Position numbers and translations under genes: made by a program
In this document: positions 29,050 through 36,501 of the stretch, in pieces
Layout: each line of letters starts with the position of its first letter
Numbering within the stretch: position 1 is the first letter of the stretch
Assembly: GCA_024707075.1 (NCBI GenBank)
Contig: JANQAK010000006.1
Span: forward strand, 496,001 to 560,000
DNA: 64,000 nucleotides
From: Afipia sp.
GTDB taxonomy: Bacteria > Pseudomonadota > Alphaproteobacteria > Rhizobiales > Xanthobacteraceae
Reading direction: 5' to 3'
The notes under the pieces: generated by a model
What the model saw: only the letters and a program-made list of their open reading frames with translations
Databases searched by the model: none
Told to the model about the DNA's origin: nothing

Positions 29050-29093
29050 GGCATGATCCCGAAAACCGGTTTCCACTTTTCGGGATCATGCCC
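29050..29093. terminator. Dispersed palindrome between convergent genes
   Basis: GGCATGATCCCGAAAA and its complement TTTTCGGGATCATGCC form a 16-bp stem around a 12-base loop. It lies between the convergent dehydratase and hypothetical genes and touches the latter's stop codon. This palindrome recurs in Bradyrhizobium-group genomes. A role as bidirectional terminator is inferred from its position. Confidence 0.55.
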
Positions 29094-30157
29094 TAGCTGA
29101 AAAACGCGACTTTCTCGGCCTGAGTCATGCGCCGGATCGCCGCCAGCGGATCGCTGCGCGGCGAGGCAGGCCTCGCGATAATGCCGTTCGCGATCAGGCT
29201 CGCGCCGAGCGTGGACACAGAAGCCGCGGTGACCGGCTCCGGCGCAACGTCTGCAACCAGTTCTGCGATTGGCTGCCGGCTCGCCTCGATATCCGGTTCG
29301 TCCGGCACGAGTTCCAGATGCGCCGCCATGACGGGCTCGGAGACGGCGTCCGCCTCGGCAGAAACCATTGCGAACCCGACCGTCGCATTTTCTTCCGTGG
29401 ACAGCGCAACCTCGGTCATCGGTTCGGGCGATGACGCCTCCGGCGCGGCTGCAACTTCAAGCAACTCAGCTTCGGCGGGCGCGCCCGACCGTTCTCCGGA
29501 CGCTGACCTGAAATCGACGACGTGGATTGTCGCAACAGGTTCGGCCTTGTCCTGCGGCTCCATTGCCGGCGGGGCGATACTTTCGATTTCGAGCGCCGCC
29601 TGATCGAAAGCGCGCAGGACGCCATCGCGAAGGCCGCCGGCTGCGATCTGGTCGCAGGCCACGTTGATTGCCTCAACCTGGGAGTCCAGCAACGCGCAGA
29701 TGCGTCCGTCAGCACCGGATTCGCGCAGGCCCCAGGCGATCTCGCGAATCACCCGCGCGCATTTGCGTGATGGTGCAAGCGCTTCTTCGATGACCGGGCC
29801 GGCCAGCGCGGTCGATGTGCTCTCACGGGCGGCGGCGACGATCGCCCGGACGGCGGCCATCGCCTCCGGCAACGGGTTCGATGGCGGTTCGTTCGAGGGC
29901 GCTTCAGCCGGGGGCGGTTCGCTCAATGCCTGCCGCTGCTGCTCTTCTTTCTGAACCGCCAGCGAGTGCTCGATGCGCGCCACCGCTTCCAGCACCATCG
30001 CGGTGTCGGTGTTGCGGTTTCGCCTTGCATACTCGTCCAGAAACCACCGGCCGCGCGCAGTTTCCAGAAACGCCTCGCGGATCGCCTCGAAGTCCGCGTC
30101 GGTCGGTGACGCGGCGCGGGCTGAGATCGGCGACAGGGCGAAGGCTTCGTGGGCCAT
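29093..30157 (-). CDS. Conserved hypothetical protein, acidic
   Basis: 354 residues with no recognised domain. The N-terminal 60 residues are the most regular (ETARGRWFLDEYARRNRNTDTAMVLEAVARIEHSL), predicted helical, and resemble the start of chemotaxis-associated or CheZ-like proteins only faintly. The middle is rich in Glu, Ala and Pro with little order. The C-terminus DPLAAIRRMTQAEKVAFFS looks like a short conserved motif. No signal peptide or membrane segment. Expression and role unknown. Confidence 0.7.
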   Translation of the reverse strand: MAHEAFALSPISARAASPTDADFEAIREAFLETARGRWFLDEYARRNRNTDTAMVLEAVARIEHSLAVQKEEQQRQALSEPPPAEAPSNEPPSNPLPEAMAAVRAIVAAARESTSTALAGPVIEEALAPSRKCARVIREIAWGLRESGADGRICALLDSQVEAINVACDQIAAGGLRDGVLRAFDQAALEIESIAPPAMEPQDKAEPVATIHVVDFRSASGERSGAPAEAELLEVAAAPEASSPEPMTEVALSTEENATVGFAMVSAEADAVSEPVMAAHLELVPDEPDIEASRQPIAELVADVAPEPVTAASVSTLGASLIANGIIARPASPRSDPLAAIRRMTQAEKVAFFS

Positions 30158-30249
30158 AAAAACCTTAAAACGGAAACCTTAGAGCGGACGTCCGCAGGAA
30201 CGGCGACTCGGCAACGACAGTATACGGGTCATCAGAGGACATAAAAGCG

Positions 30250-31506
30250 ATGTCCACATACGCTGAACACGCGCTACATAACGATCACCACGAACCGCAG
30301 CGAATCGCAATTCCCTTGCCCACCAGCGAATCACAAAAGCACCCGGCAGGGCAATCCGTTGCTCGTCGATTTGCCATGCGGATCAGCCTGTTTTACGCCT
30401 CGACTTTCGGCATCATCGGCGTCCATCTGCCGTTCTTCCCGGTCTGGCTGAAGGCGATCGGCGTCGATGTCTCCTGGATCGGCATCATCACGGCAGCACC
30501 CTCGCTCTCCCGCTTCACGATCCTGCCGTTCGTGACGGCGTCGGCCGAGCGGCATCAGGTCTTGCGCGGGACCATGATCGTGCTCGCGTTCGTCACGGCG
30601 GTTGGATCTGCAATTCTGAGCCAGCTTCGTGATCCGCTCACGATTCTCATTGTGTATGTCGTCATCGCCTGCCTCTGGACGCCGCTCAGTCCGCTGACGG
30701 ACGGTTACGCGCTGAAAGGGGTCACGCGCCACGGTCTCGATTATGCGCGGATGCGGCTGTGGGGGTCTGCGTCTTTCGTGCTGTTCGCGATGATAGCCGG
30801 TCTCGTGTTCAAGCTCATCGATCCGCAGAACCTGATCTGGATCATCGTGGCTGTGGCGTTTCTCAGCGCGTTGGTCGGTCTCGGCATCGTCCCGCTGGAC
30901 GCGCCTGCCGCCGGATCGCCGCCCTACGGCCGGGCGAGCGGCCTGCTGCGGATGCCGCTGTTTCTCGCGATCATCGGCGCTTCGGCCCTGATCCAGGGCA
31001 GCCACGCGGCCTATTACGCGTTTTCCTCGATCACCTGGCAGAATGCCGGCTTCGGCGGATTCACGATCGCCGCGCTGTGGTCGCTCGGCGTGGTCGCCGA
31101 GATTGTCGTGTTCGCGATCTCGCCGCGCTTCACCCTATCGCCGACGGTGATGGTCATGATCGGCGCGATAAGCGGCGTGCTGCGCTGGGCGATCACGGCA
31201 CAGGAGCCGCGGATCGAGGTGCTGACCGCGGTACAGCTGATGCACGGCCTGACCTTCGGAATCACGCAGGTCGGCACCGTCGCCCTGATGGTGCGCAGCG
31301 TGCCGCATCACATGCTCGCCAGTGCTCAGGGCTACATGGTGGCGTCGCAGGGTGCCGTGACGAGTCTCACCATGATGCTGTCCGGACTGATCTATGCGCG
31401 GGTCGGCGAAGGGGTTTATTACGCCATGGCCGTGATGGCGCTCGCGGGCGGCATCGTGATGGCCATTGCGCGCAGGCGGCTCGATGCAATGTCGCCGTCA
31501 TCCTGA
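30250..31506 (+). CDS. MFS transporter (nucleoside/phenylpropionate permease-like)
   Basis: 418 residues with about 12 predicted helices. After a hydrophilic 40-residue N-terminus, the pattern LFYASTFGIIGVHLPFFPVWLKAIG is typical of the MFS_1-like group (HcaT, LacY-related PPP family). Substrate unknown. The last codons and the stop (31504-31506) lie inside dispersed repeat C, so the C-terminal end has been set by that repeat. A weak GAGG ribosome site lies about ten bases before ATG 30250. Confidence 0.85.
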   Translation: MSTYAEHALHNDHHEPQRIAIPLPTSESQKHPAGQSVARRFAMRISLFYASTFGIIGVHLPFFPVWLKAIGVDVSWIGIITAAPSLSRFTILPFVTASAERHQVLRGTMIVLAFVTAVGSAILSQLRDPLTILIVYVVIACLWTPLSPLTDGYALKGVTRHGLDYARMRLWGSASFVLFAMIAGLVFKLIDPQNLIWIIVAVAFLSALVGLGIVPLDAPAAGSPPYGRASGLLRMPLFLAIIGASALIQGSHAAYYAFSSITWQNAGFGGFTIAALWSLGVVAEIVVFAISPRFTLSPTVMVMIGAISGVLRWAITAQEPRIEVLTAVQLMHGLTFGITQVGTVALMVRSVPHHMLASAQGYMVASQGAVTSLTMMLSGLIYARVGEGVYYAMAVMALAGGIVMAIARRRLDAMSPSS

Positions 31507-31602
31507 GGTGCGAGCACTTGCGAGCCTCGAAGGATGAGCGGCGGTCATGAGGAGCGCATCCTTCGAGGCTCGCCGCAAACGCGGCTCGCACCTCAGGATG
31601 AC
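31496..31602. repeat. Dispersed repeat C, copy 2, overlapping the MFS gene end
   Basis: GTCATCCTGAGGTGCGAGCACTTGCGAGCCTCGAAGGATGA followed by an inverted GCACCTCAGGATGACG. The left block matches 25113-25153 nearly base for base. Confidence 0.75.
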
Positions 31603-31631
31603 GCTCCAGAAAAATGATGCAGCAAAGGCAA

Positions 31632-32621
31632 CTATCCCCACAGCGACACCTCCGGCGGATACACCGTGCTGCCGTCGTAGCGCAAGCCGTCGTCGCGGTC
31701 CCTCGCCAGCAACAGCGGCCCGTCGAGATCGACCACGCGCGCGCCTTGCGCGATCATCATGGCCGGCGCCATCGCCAGCGATGTCGCCACCATGCAGCCG
31801 ACCATGATGTCGAAGCCCAGCGCCCGCGCGGCCTCGGCCATCGCCAGCGCTTCGGTCAGGCCGCCGGTCTTGTCGAGCTTGATGTTGATGGCGTCGTAGC
31901 GCTCGCGCAGCCCTTCGAGCGAGGCGCGGTCATGCACGCTTTCATCGGCGCAGACCGCGACCGGGCGCTTGATCCGCGCCAGCGCCTGATCCTGTCCGGC
32001 GGGCAGGGGCTGCTCGATCATGGTCACGCCGGCTTCCGCGCAGGCCGCAAGATGCCGCTCCAGATTGCCGTCGGTCCAGGCCTCGTTGGCGTCCACGATT
32101 AACTCTGCGCCGGGTGCAGCCTTGCGCACGGCCGCGATCCGGGCCTCGTCGCCGTCGCCCCCGAGTTTGATCTTGAGCAGCGGGCGATGCGCGGCCTTGG
32201 CGGTGGCGTCCGCCATGCTGTCCGGCGTTCCCAGCGAGATGGTGTAGGCCGTGGTCAGCGGGCGCGGCGCGGGCTGCCCGAGCAGGTCCCAGATACGCTT
32301 ATTCGCCACCTTGGCCTCAAGGTCCCACAGAGCACAGTCGAGCGCGTTGCGCGCGGCGCCCGACGGCACGCGGGTTTGAAGGGCCTGCCGGTCCATTCCG
32401 TCGCGAAGTGCATCCTCCAAGCCGAGGATCGCCGCTAATGTTCCATCGGGTGTTTCGCCGTAACGGGCGTAGGGGACGCATTCGCCGCGCCCGGTAATAC
32501 CTTGGGAACTTACCCCTGCCACAATCACCACGGCTTCTGTCTTCGCCCCGCGGCTGATGGTGAAGCCGCCGGCGATCGGCCAGCGCTCGATCCGGGCGGC
32601 GAGATTGAGAGATAGCGTCAT
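31632..32621 (-). CDS. L-Ala-D/L-Glu epimerase (dipeptide epimerase, enolase superfamily)
   Basis: 329 residues. Enolase-superfamily catalytic features are present: KIKLGGD (first catalytic Lys), DANEAW, EQPLP and ADESVHD (metal ligands), and INIKLDKTGGLTEA (second catalytic Lys). The family epimerises L-Ala-D-Glu from murein breakdown, or other dipeptides. ATG 32621 is chosen because the enzyme fold begins there; the frame extends further upstream without sense. It is convergent with the MFS gene and divergent from the Mla operon. Substrate may differ from Ala-Glu. Confidence 0.85.
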   Translation of the reverse strand: MTLSLNLAARIERWPIAGGFTISRGAKTEAVVIVAGVSSQGITGRGECVPYARYGETPDGTLAAILGLEDALRDGMDRQALQTRVPSGAARNALDCALWDLEAKVANKRIWDLLGQPAPRPLTTAYTISLGTPDSMADATAKAAHRPLLKIKLGGDGDEARIAAVRKAAPGAELIVDANEAWTDGNLERHLAACAEAGVTMIEQPLPAGQDQALARIKRPVAVCADESVHDRASLEGLRERYDAINIKLDKTGGLTEALAMAEAARALGFDIMVGCMVATSLAMAPAMMIAQGARVVDLDGPLLLARDRDDGLRYDGSTVYPPEVSLWG

Positions 32622-32770
32622 TTCTGGAATCGATTTTCGTGAGGGCGGGCTTGCTCGAATGATACAATTATGGCTCTTAGAAGCATCCCAGTACAGTTTG
32701 TTGGCATCGTGATAGGTTGCTTGGTCGACCGGGCGCGGCATCGGCGCAAGAATCGACGCAGGAGTTTGGC

Positions 32771-33904
32771 TTGAACGGCAATCCGACATTGGAGCAGGTC
32801 ACCGTCGGCGCGGGTCTCGCGCTGCGCGCAACTGGCCAATGGACGGTCCATTACGCGCCTGCGCTGGAAAGGATCGTCGAAGACACCGAAAGGCGAAACG
32901 GCGGCTCCGCCAACATCGTCATCGATGTTTCGCAGGTCGCCAGCCTCGACACGTTCGGGGCCTGGCTGATCGAGCGGCTGCGCCGCAGCCTGACCCAGGA
33001 CGGCGTCGAGCCCAAGGTGGCCGGCCTGTCGGAGAACTACGCCAGCCTCGTCAACGAGGTCCGGCAGGTGAAGCCCGGCATCGTCCACAAGCGGAAGCGG
33101 CAGACCCTGCTCGGGATGCTGGACGGCGTCGGCCGCAGCGTGGTCGAAGTCGGCAAAACGCTGGTCGACCTGATCGGCATGCTGGGAGCGATCCTCAACG
33201 CCATCGGGCGCGTGTTCCTGCATCCGACCAGTTTCCGTTTCACCTCGATGGTCCATCACCTCGAACAGGTGTGCTGGCGCGCGGTGCCGATCGTGCTGCT
33301 CATCACGTTCCTGATCGGCTGCATCATCGCCCAGCAGGGCATCTTCCATTTCCGCAAGTTCGGCGCGGACGTGTTCGTCGTCGACATGCTCGGCGTGCTG
33401 GTGCTGCGCGAACTCGGCGTGCTGCTGGTGGCGATCATGGTCGCGGGCCGTTCCGGCAGCGCCTACACCGCCGAACTCGGCTCGATGCGGATGCGCGAGG
33501 AGGTCGACGCGCTGCGCACCATGGGCTTCGATCCGACCGAAGTGCTGATCCTGCCGCGCATCGTCGCGCTCATTATCGCCATGCCGATTCTGGCGTTCCT
33601 CGGTGCCATGGCCGCGCTCTATGGCGGCGGTCTGGTCGCATGGGGTTACGGCGGCGTGCAGCCTGATGCGTTCCTCGCTCGCCTGAAGGAGGCGATCTCT
33701 GTCGATCATTTCACGGTCGGCATGGTGAAGGCCCCGTTCATGGCGCTGGTGATCGGCGTGGTCGCCTGCGTGGAAGGTGCGGCCGTGAAAGGCAGCGCGG
33801 AGTCGCTCGGCCAGCACACCACGGCGTCGGTGGTGAAATCGATCTTCTTCGTCATCGTCATGGATGGCCTGTTCGCGATCTTCTTCGCCACGATCAATAT
33901 GTAG
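32771..33904 (+). CDS. MlaE-type ABC permease with N-terminal STAS domain
   Basis: About 377 residues. Residues 1-100 look like a STAS domain (SANIVIDVSQVASLDTFGAWLIERL). Then comes the MlaE permease with about six helices and the conserved ELGVLLVAIMVAGRSGSAYTAEL and EEVDALRTMGFDP loops that contact the ATPase. STAS-MlaE fusions are typical of alphaproteobacteria. It moves phospholipids between membranes. TTG 32771 is chosen: AGGAG at 32760-32764 has ideal spacing; the frame also allows TTG 32717. First gene of a three-gene operon (gap of 7 nt to the ATPase). Confidence 0.9.
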   Translation: MNGNPTLEQVTVGAGLALRATGQWTVHYAPALERIVEDTERRNGGSANIVIDVSQVASLDTFGAWLIERLRRSLTQDGVEPKVAGLSENYASLVNEVRQVKPGIVHKRKRQTLLGMLDGVGRSVVEVGKTLVDLIGMLGAILNAIGRVFLHPTSFRFTSMVHHLEQVCWRAVPIVLLITFLIGCIIAQQGIFHFRKFGADVFVVDMLGVLVLRELGVLLVAIMVAGRSGSAYTAELGSMRMREEVDALRTMGFDPTEVLILPRIVALIIAMPILAFLGAMAALYGGGLVAWGYGGVQPDAFLARLKEAISVDHFTVGMVKAPFMALVIGVVACVEGAAVKGSAESLGQHTTASVVKSIFFVIVMDGLFAIFFATINM

Positions 33905-33911
33905 GACAGAC

Positions 33912-34682
33912 ATGGCGACTTCTTCAGACGATCCGATCATCCGGGTACGCGACCTGACGGTCGGATTCGGCGACAACCTGATCCTCGACCATCTCGATCT
34001 TGACGTGCGGCGCGGCGAGATCCTCGGCTTCGTCGGCGCGTCCGGTGCGGGCAAGTCGGTGCTGACCCGCACCATCATCGGCCTGATGCCGAAGCGCAGC
34101 GGCACCATCGAAGTGTTCGGCGTCGATATGGGCAAGGCCAGCGAGGACGAGCGCCGCGCGGTCGAGCGCCGCTGGGGCGTGCTGTTCCAGCACGGGGCGC
34201 TGTTCTCGTCGCTGAACGTGCGCCAGAACATCCAGTTTCCCGTCCGCGAGTTCATGAAGGTGTCAGAGCGGCTGCTCGACGAGATCGCCATCGCCAAGCT
34301 GGCGATGGTCGGCCTCAAGCCGGAAGTCGCCGACCGGTTTCCGTCGGAACTCTCGGGCGGCATGATCAAGCGTGTCGCGCTCGCCCGTGCGCTCGCGCTC
34401 GATCCTGAAATCGTGTTTCTCGACGAGCCGACCTCCGGTCTCGATCCGATCAGTGCGGGCGATTTCGATCAACTCGTGATGACGTTGCAGCGGACTTTGG
34501 GCCTTACCGTTTTTATGGTAACCCATGACCTCGACAGCCTTAAAACCGCCTGTAACCGCATTGCAGTGTTAGGGGATCGCAAGGTTCTCTTGGTAGGCAC
34601 GATGGACGACATGCTGGCCTCGCAGCATTCTTGGCTGCGGGCCTATTTCCATGGCAAGCGCGCCCGTGCCGTTGTCGCGTAG
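33912..34682 (+). CDS. MlaF-type ABC transporter ATPase
   Basis: 257-residue ATPase with Walker A GASGAGKSVL, ABC signature LSGGMIKRVALARAL and Walker B IVFLDEPTSGLDP. SGGMIKR is the form used by Mla lipid-transport ATPases. ATG 33912 lies 7 nt after the permease stop. Energises phospholipid transport across the periplasm with the MCE protein. Confidence 0.95.
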   Translation: MATSSDDPIIRVRDLTVGFGDNLILDHLDLDVRRGEILGFVGASGAGKSVLTRTIIGLMPKRSGTIEVFGVDMGKASEDERRAVERRWGVLFQHGALFSSLNVRQNIQFPVREFMKVSERLLDEIAIAKLAMVGLKPEVADRFPSELSGGMIKRVALARALALDPEIVFLDEPTSGLDPISAGDFDQLVMTLQRTLGLTVFMVTHDLDSLKTACNRIAVLGDRKVLLVGTMDDMLASQHSWLRAYFHGKRARAVVA

Positions 34683-34712
34683 ATAGTCGCGTTCGTATTT
34701 GGAGTTAAGTTG

Positions 34713-35525
34713 ATGGAAACAAAGGCAAATTACGTCCTGATCGGGGCGTTTACGCTGGCGGTGGTAGCCGCGGCCTTTGGATTCGTGTTCTGGTTTCAGA
34801 ACCTCGGCGCGGCGGCCCAGCGCACGCCATTGCGCATCGTGTTCGAGGGCGCGGCCTCCGGCCTGCGCACCGGCGGCAACGTCAACTTCAACGGCATCAA
34901 GATCGGCGAAGTCACCTCCATCAAGCTCGACGATCCCAAGCGCGTCGTCGTCATCGCCGCCGTCGACAAGTCGGCTCCGATCCGCAAGGACTCGCTGGTC
35001 GGTCTCGAATTCGCCGGCCTCACCGGCGTGTCCTCGATCTCGCTCAAGGGCGGCTCGGTCGAGGCGGGCGGCGTGCCGGTTGCCGAGGACGGCGTGCCGA
35101 CGCTGACCGCCGATCCCAACGCCATCCAGGATATCGGCGAGGCCGTTCGCGGCGTGTTGCAGAACGTCAACAAGCTGGTCACCGAAAACCAGGAAGCGTT
35201 GAAGAGCAGCATGGCGAACATCGAGGTGTTCTCGAAAAGCCTCGCTTCCAACTCCGCGCGCATCGACAGCATCATGGCGGGCGTGGACGGGTTGATGGGC
35301 GAGAAGGGCGAGTTGCAGGGGGCAGCCAAGTCCTTCCGCGAACTGGCCGAGAACCTCGACAAGCGCTCTGCCGGCCTCATCATCGACGGTCGCCGCACGC
35401 TGGCCGACATCAGCCGCGCGGTGAACAACTTCGACCGCAACCCGACCCGCGTGCTGTTCGGCGCGGGGCAGAAGGACGCTGCACCGGCTCCGAACCCGGC
35501 TGACGCCCGCGCGCGGCAGCGGTAG
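34713..35525 (+). CDS. MlaD-type MCE domain lipid-binding protein
   Basis: About 270 residues. One N-terminal membrane helix (YVLIGAFTLAVVAAAFGFVFWF) anchors a periplasmic MCE domain (residues 40-120, with FEGAASGLRTGGNVNFNGIKIGEV). A long, low-complexity helical C-terminus may extend the lipid channel. The ATG at 34713 follows GGAG at 34701-34704. Third gene of the Mla operon; an MlaC-like partner is not visible here. Confidence 0.92.
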   Translation: METKANYVLIGAFTLAVVAAAFGFVFWFQNLGAAAQRTPLRIVFEGAASGLRTGGNVNFNGIKIGEVTSIKLDDPKRVVVIAAVDKSAPIRKDSLVGLEFAGLTGVSSISLKGGSVEAGGVPVAEDGVPTLTADPNAIQDIGEAVRGVLQNVNKLVTENQEALKSSMANIEVFSKSLASNSARIDSIMAGVDGLMGEKGELQGAAKSFRELAENLDKRSAGLIIDGRRTLADISRAVNNFDRNPTRVLFGAGQKDAAPAPNPADARARQR

Positions 35526-35608
35526 GCTTCACCTCGCCTGCTCACAGTTCGTCATGGCGGGCGCCCGTCCTCGACTTGATCGAGGATGCCCGGCCATCCA
35601 CGTCCACC

Positions 35609-35731
35609 GTCATTCCGGGGCGCGAGCCGCTTTGCGAGCGAGCCCGGAATCCATCTTCGCGGTCGCGGCTCCGAATATCTGTCGTATGGATTCCGGGCCC
35701 GCGTCCAAGGGGACGCGTCCCGGAATGACGT
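35609..35731. repeat. Dispersed repeat D, copy 1
   Basis: GTCATTCCGGGGCGCGAGC at the left and GCGTCCCGGAATGACG at the right, with ATCCATCTTCGCGGTCGCGG inside. Closely similar to 36290-36410, in the same orientation. Confidence 0.8.
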
Positions 35732-35885
35732 GGTGTGAGCACTTGCGTGCTTGCGATGCGCCGATTCCGATTCAATTATCAAACAGCCACTTTCATTCGC
35801 GCATCCATTCGCGCACGCGCAATCGCTCTCGCGCCATGCGCAAGGTGAGCTCTTAGTTTCGCCCTCTCAAAACAATGAGGGGCAT

Positions 35886-35978
35886 GGAGCGCCGTAAGGC
35901 GCAAATGTGTTGTCTCGCTGCCGGCATCCGCTTGCGAGGCGAATGGTGATCCGGAAGCGCGTCGCCTCACGGCGCTCC
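35886..35978. other. Long stem in non-coding DNA
   Basis: GGAGCGCCGT (35886-35895) pairs with ACGGCGCTCC (35969-35978), and AGGCG (35897-35901) with CGCCT (35963-35967). The segment from about 35840 to 36250 looks conserved in style but encodes nothing I recognise. It could be an element relic or structured RNA. Confidence 0.4.
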
Positions 35979-36289
35979 ACTGCGGCGATTTTGGGCGTGA
36001 GGACCGTACTTCCGGGTCAGGACGGGCGCGGCGCGCCCTGATCCGGCGGGATTTCCCCGCCTTCATCCTGTCCTCGTCCAGCCGCTGACGGCAGAGCCAC
36101 GTAGTTGGCCCGGACGGTGACCCCAGCCTCCCGGGCATGTGTTTGCGAAACACACGCGCAGGCGCCGCATCCTGCTCCGCTTAACGAACGCCCTCGAGAA
36201 GCGCCCCTCACGAACAGGACATGCCGAACCTAAGCGCGGTTTTGGAAGCGGGAATTCGTATCCCCATCACAAAATGTTTCGACGCGTCG

Positions 36290-36410
36290 TCGTTCCGGGG
36301 CGCGAGCAGCTTTGCGAGCGAACCCGGAATCCATCTTCGCGGTCGCGGCCCGAATTTCGGCCGTATGGATTCCGGGCCCGCGCCCAAGAGGGCGCGTCCC
36401 GGAATGACGA
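36290..36410. repeat. Dispersed repeat D, copy 2
   Basis: CGTTCCGGGGCGCGAGCAGC at the left and GCGTCCCGGAATGACGA at the right. Copy of 35609-35731 with a few substitutions. Confidence 0.8.
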
Positions 36411-36443
36411 GTGGAGAGATCGGCGGCCCCTATCGTTGCCATG

Positions 36444-36473
36444 AAAAAAGCGGAGGCCTGCGCCTCCGCTTTT
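36444..36473 (-). terminator. Intrinsic terminator of the large coiled-coil gene
   Basis: GCGGAGGC (36450-36457), CTGC loop and GCCTCCGC (36462-36469) form an 8-bp stem flanked by A6 on the left and T4 on the right. On the minus strand the stem is followed by six T, as expected for the gene ending at 36502. Confidence 0.75.
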
Positions 36474-36501
36474 CCTTGTCGTCGTCTGATCGGGGCGGAG
36501 T

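Larger units (their letters stand above)
35526..36501. other. Intergenic repeat-rich region, no gene
   Basis: Nearly 1 kb without a credible coding frame. It contains a degenerate GTCATGGCGGGC repeat near 35550-35605, two copies of repeat D (35609-35731 and 36290-36410), a strong stem at 35886-35978 and the terminator at 36444-36473. Confidence 0.7.
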
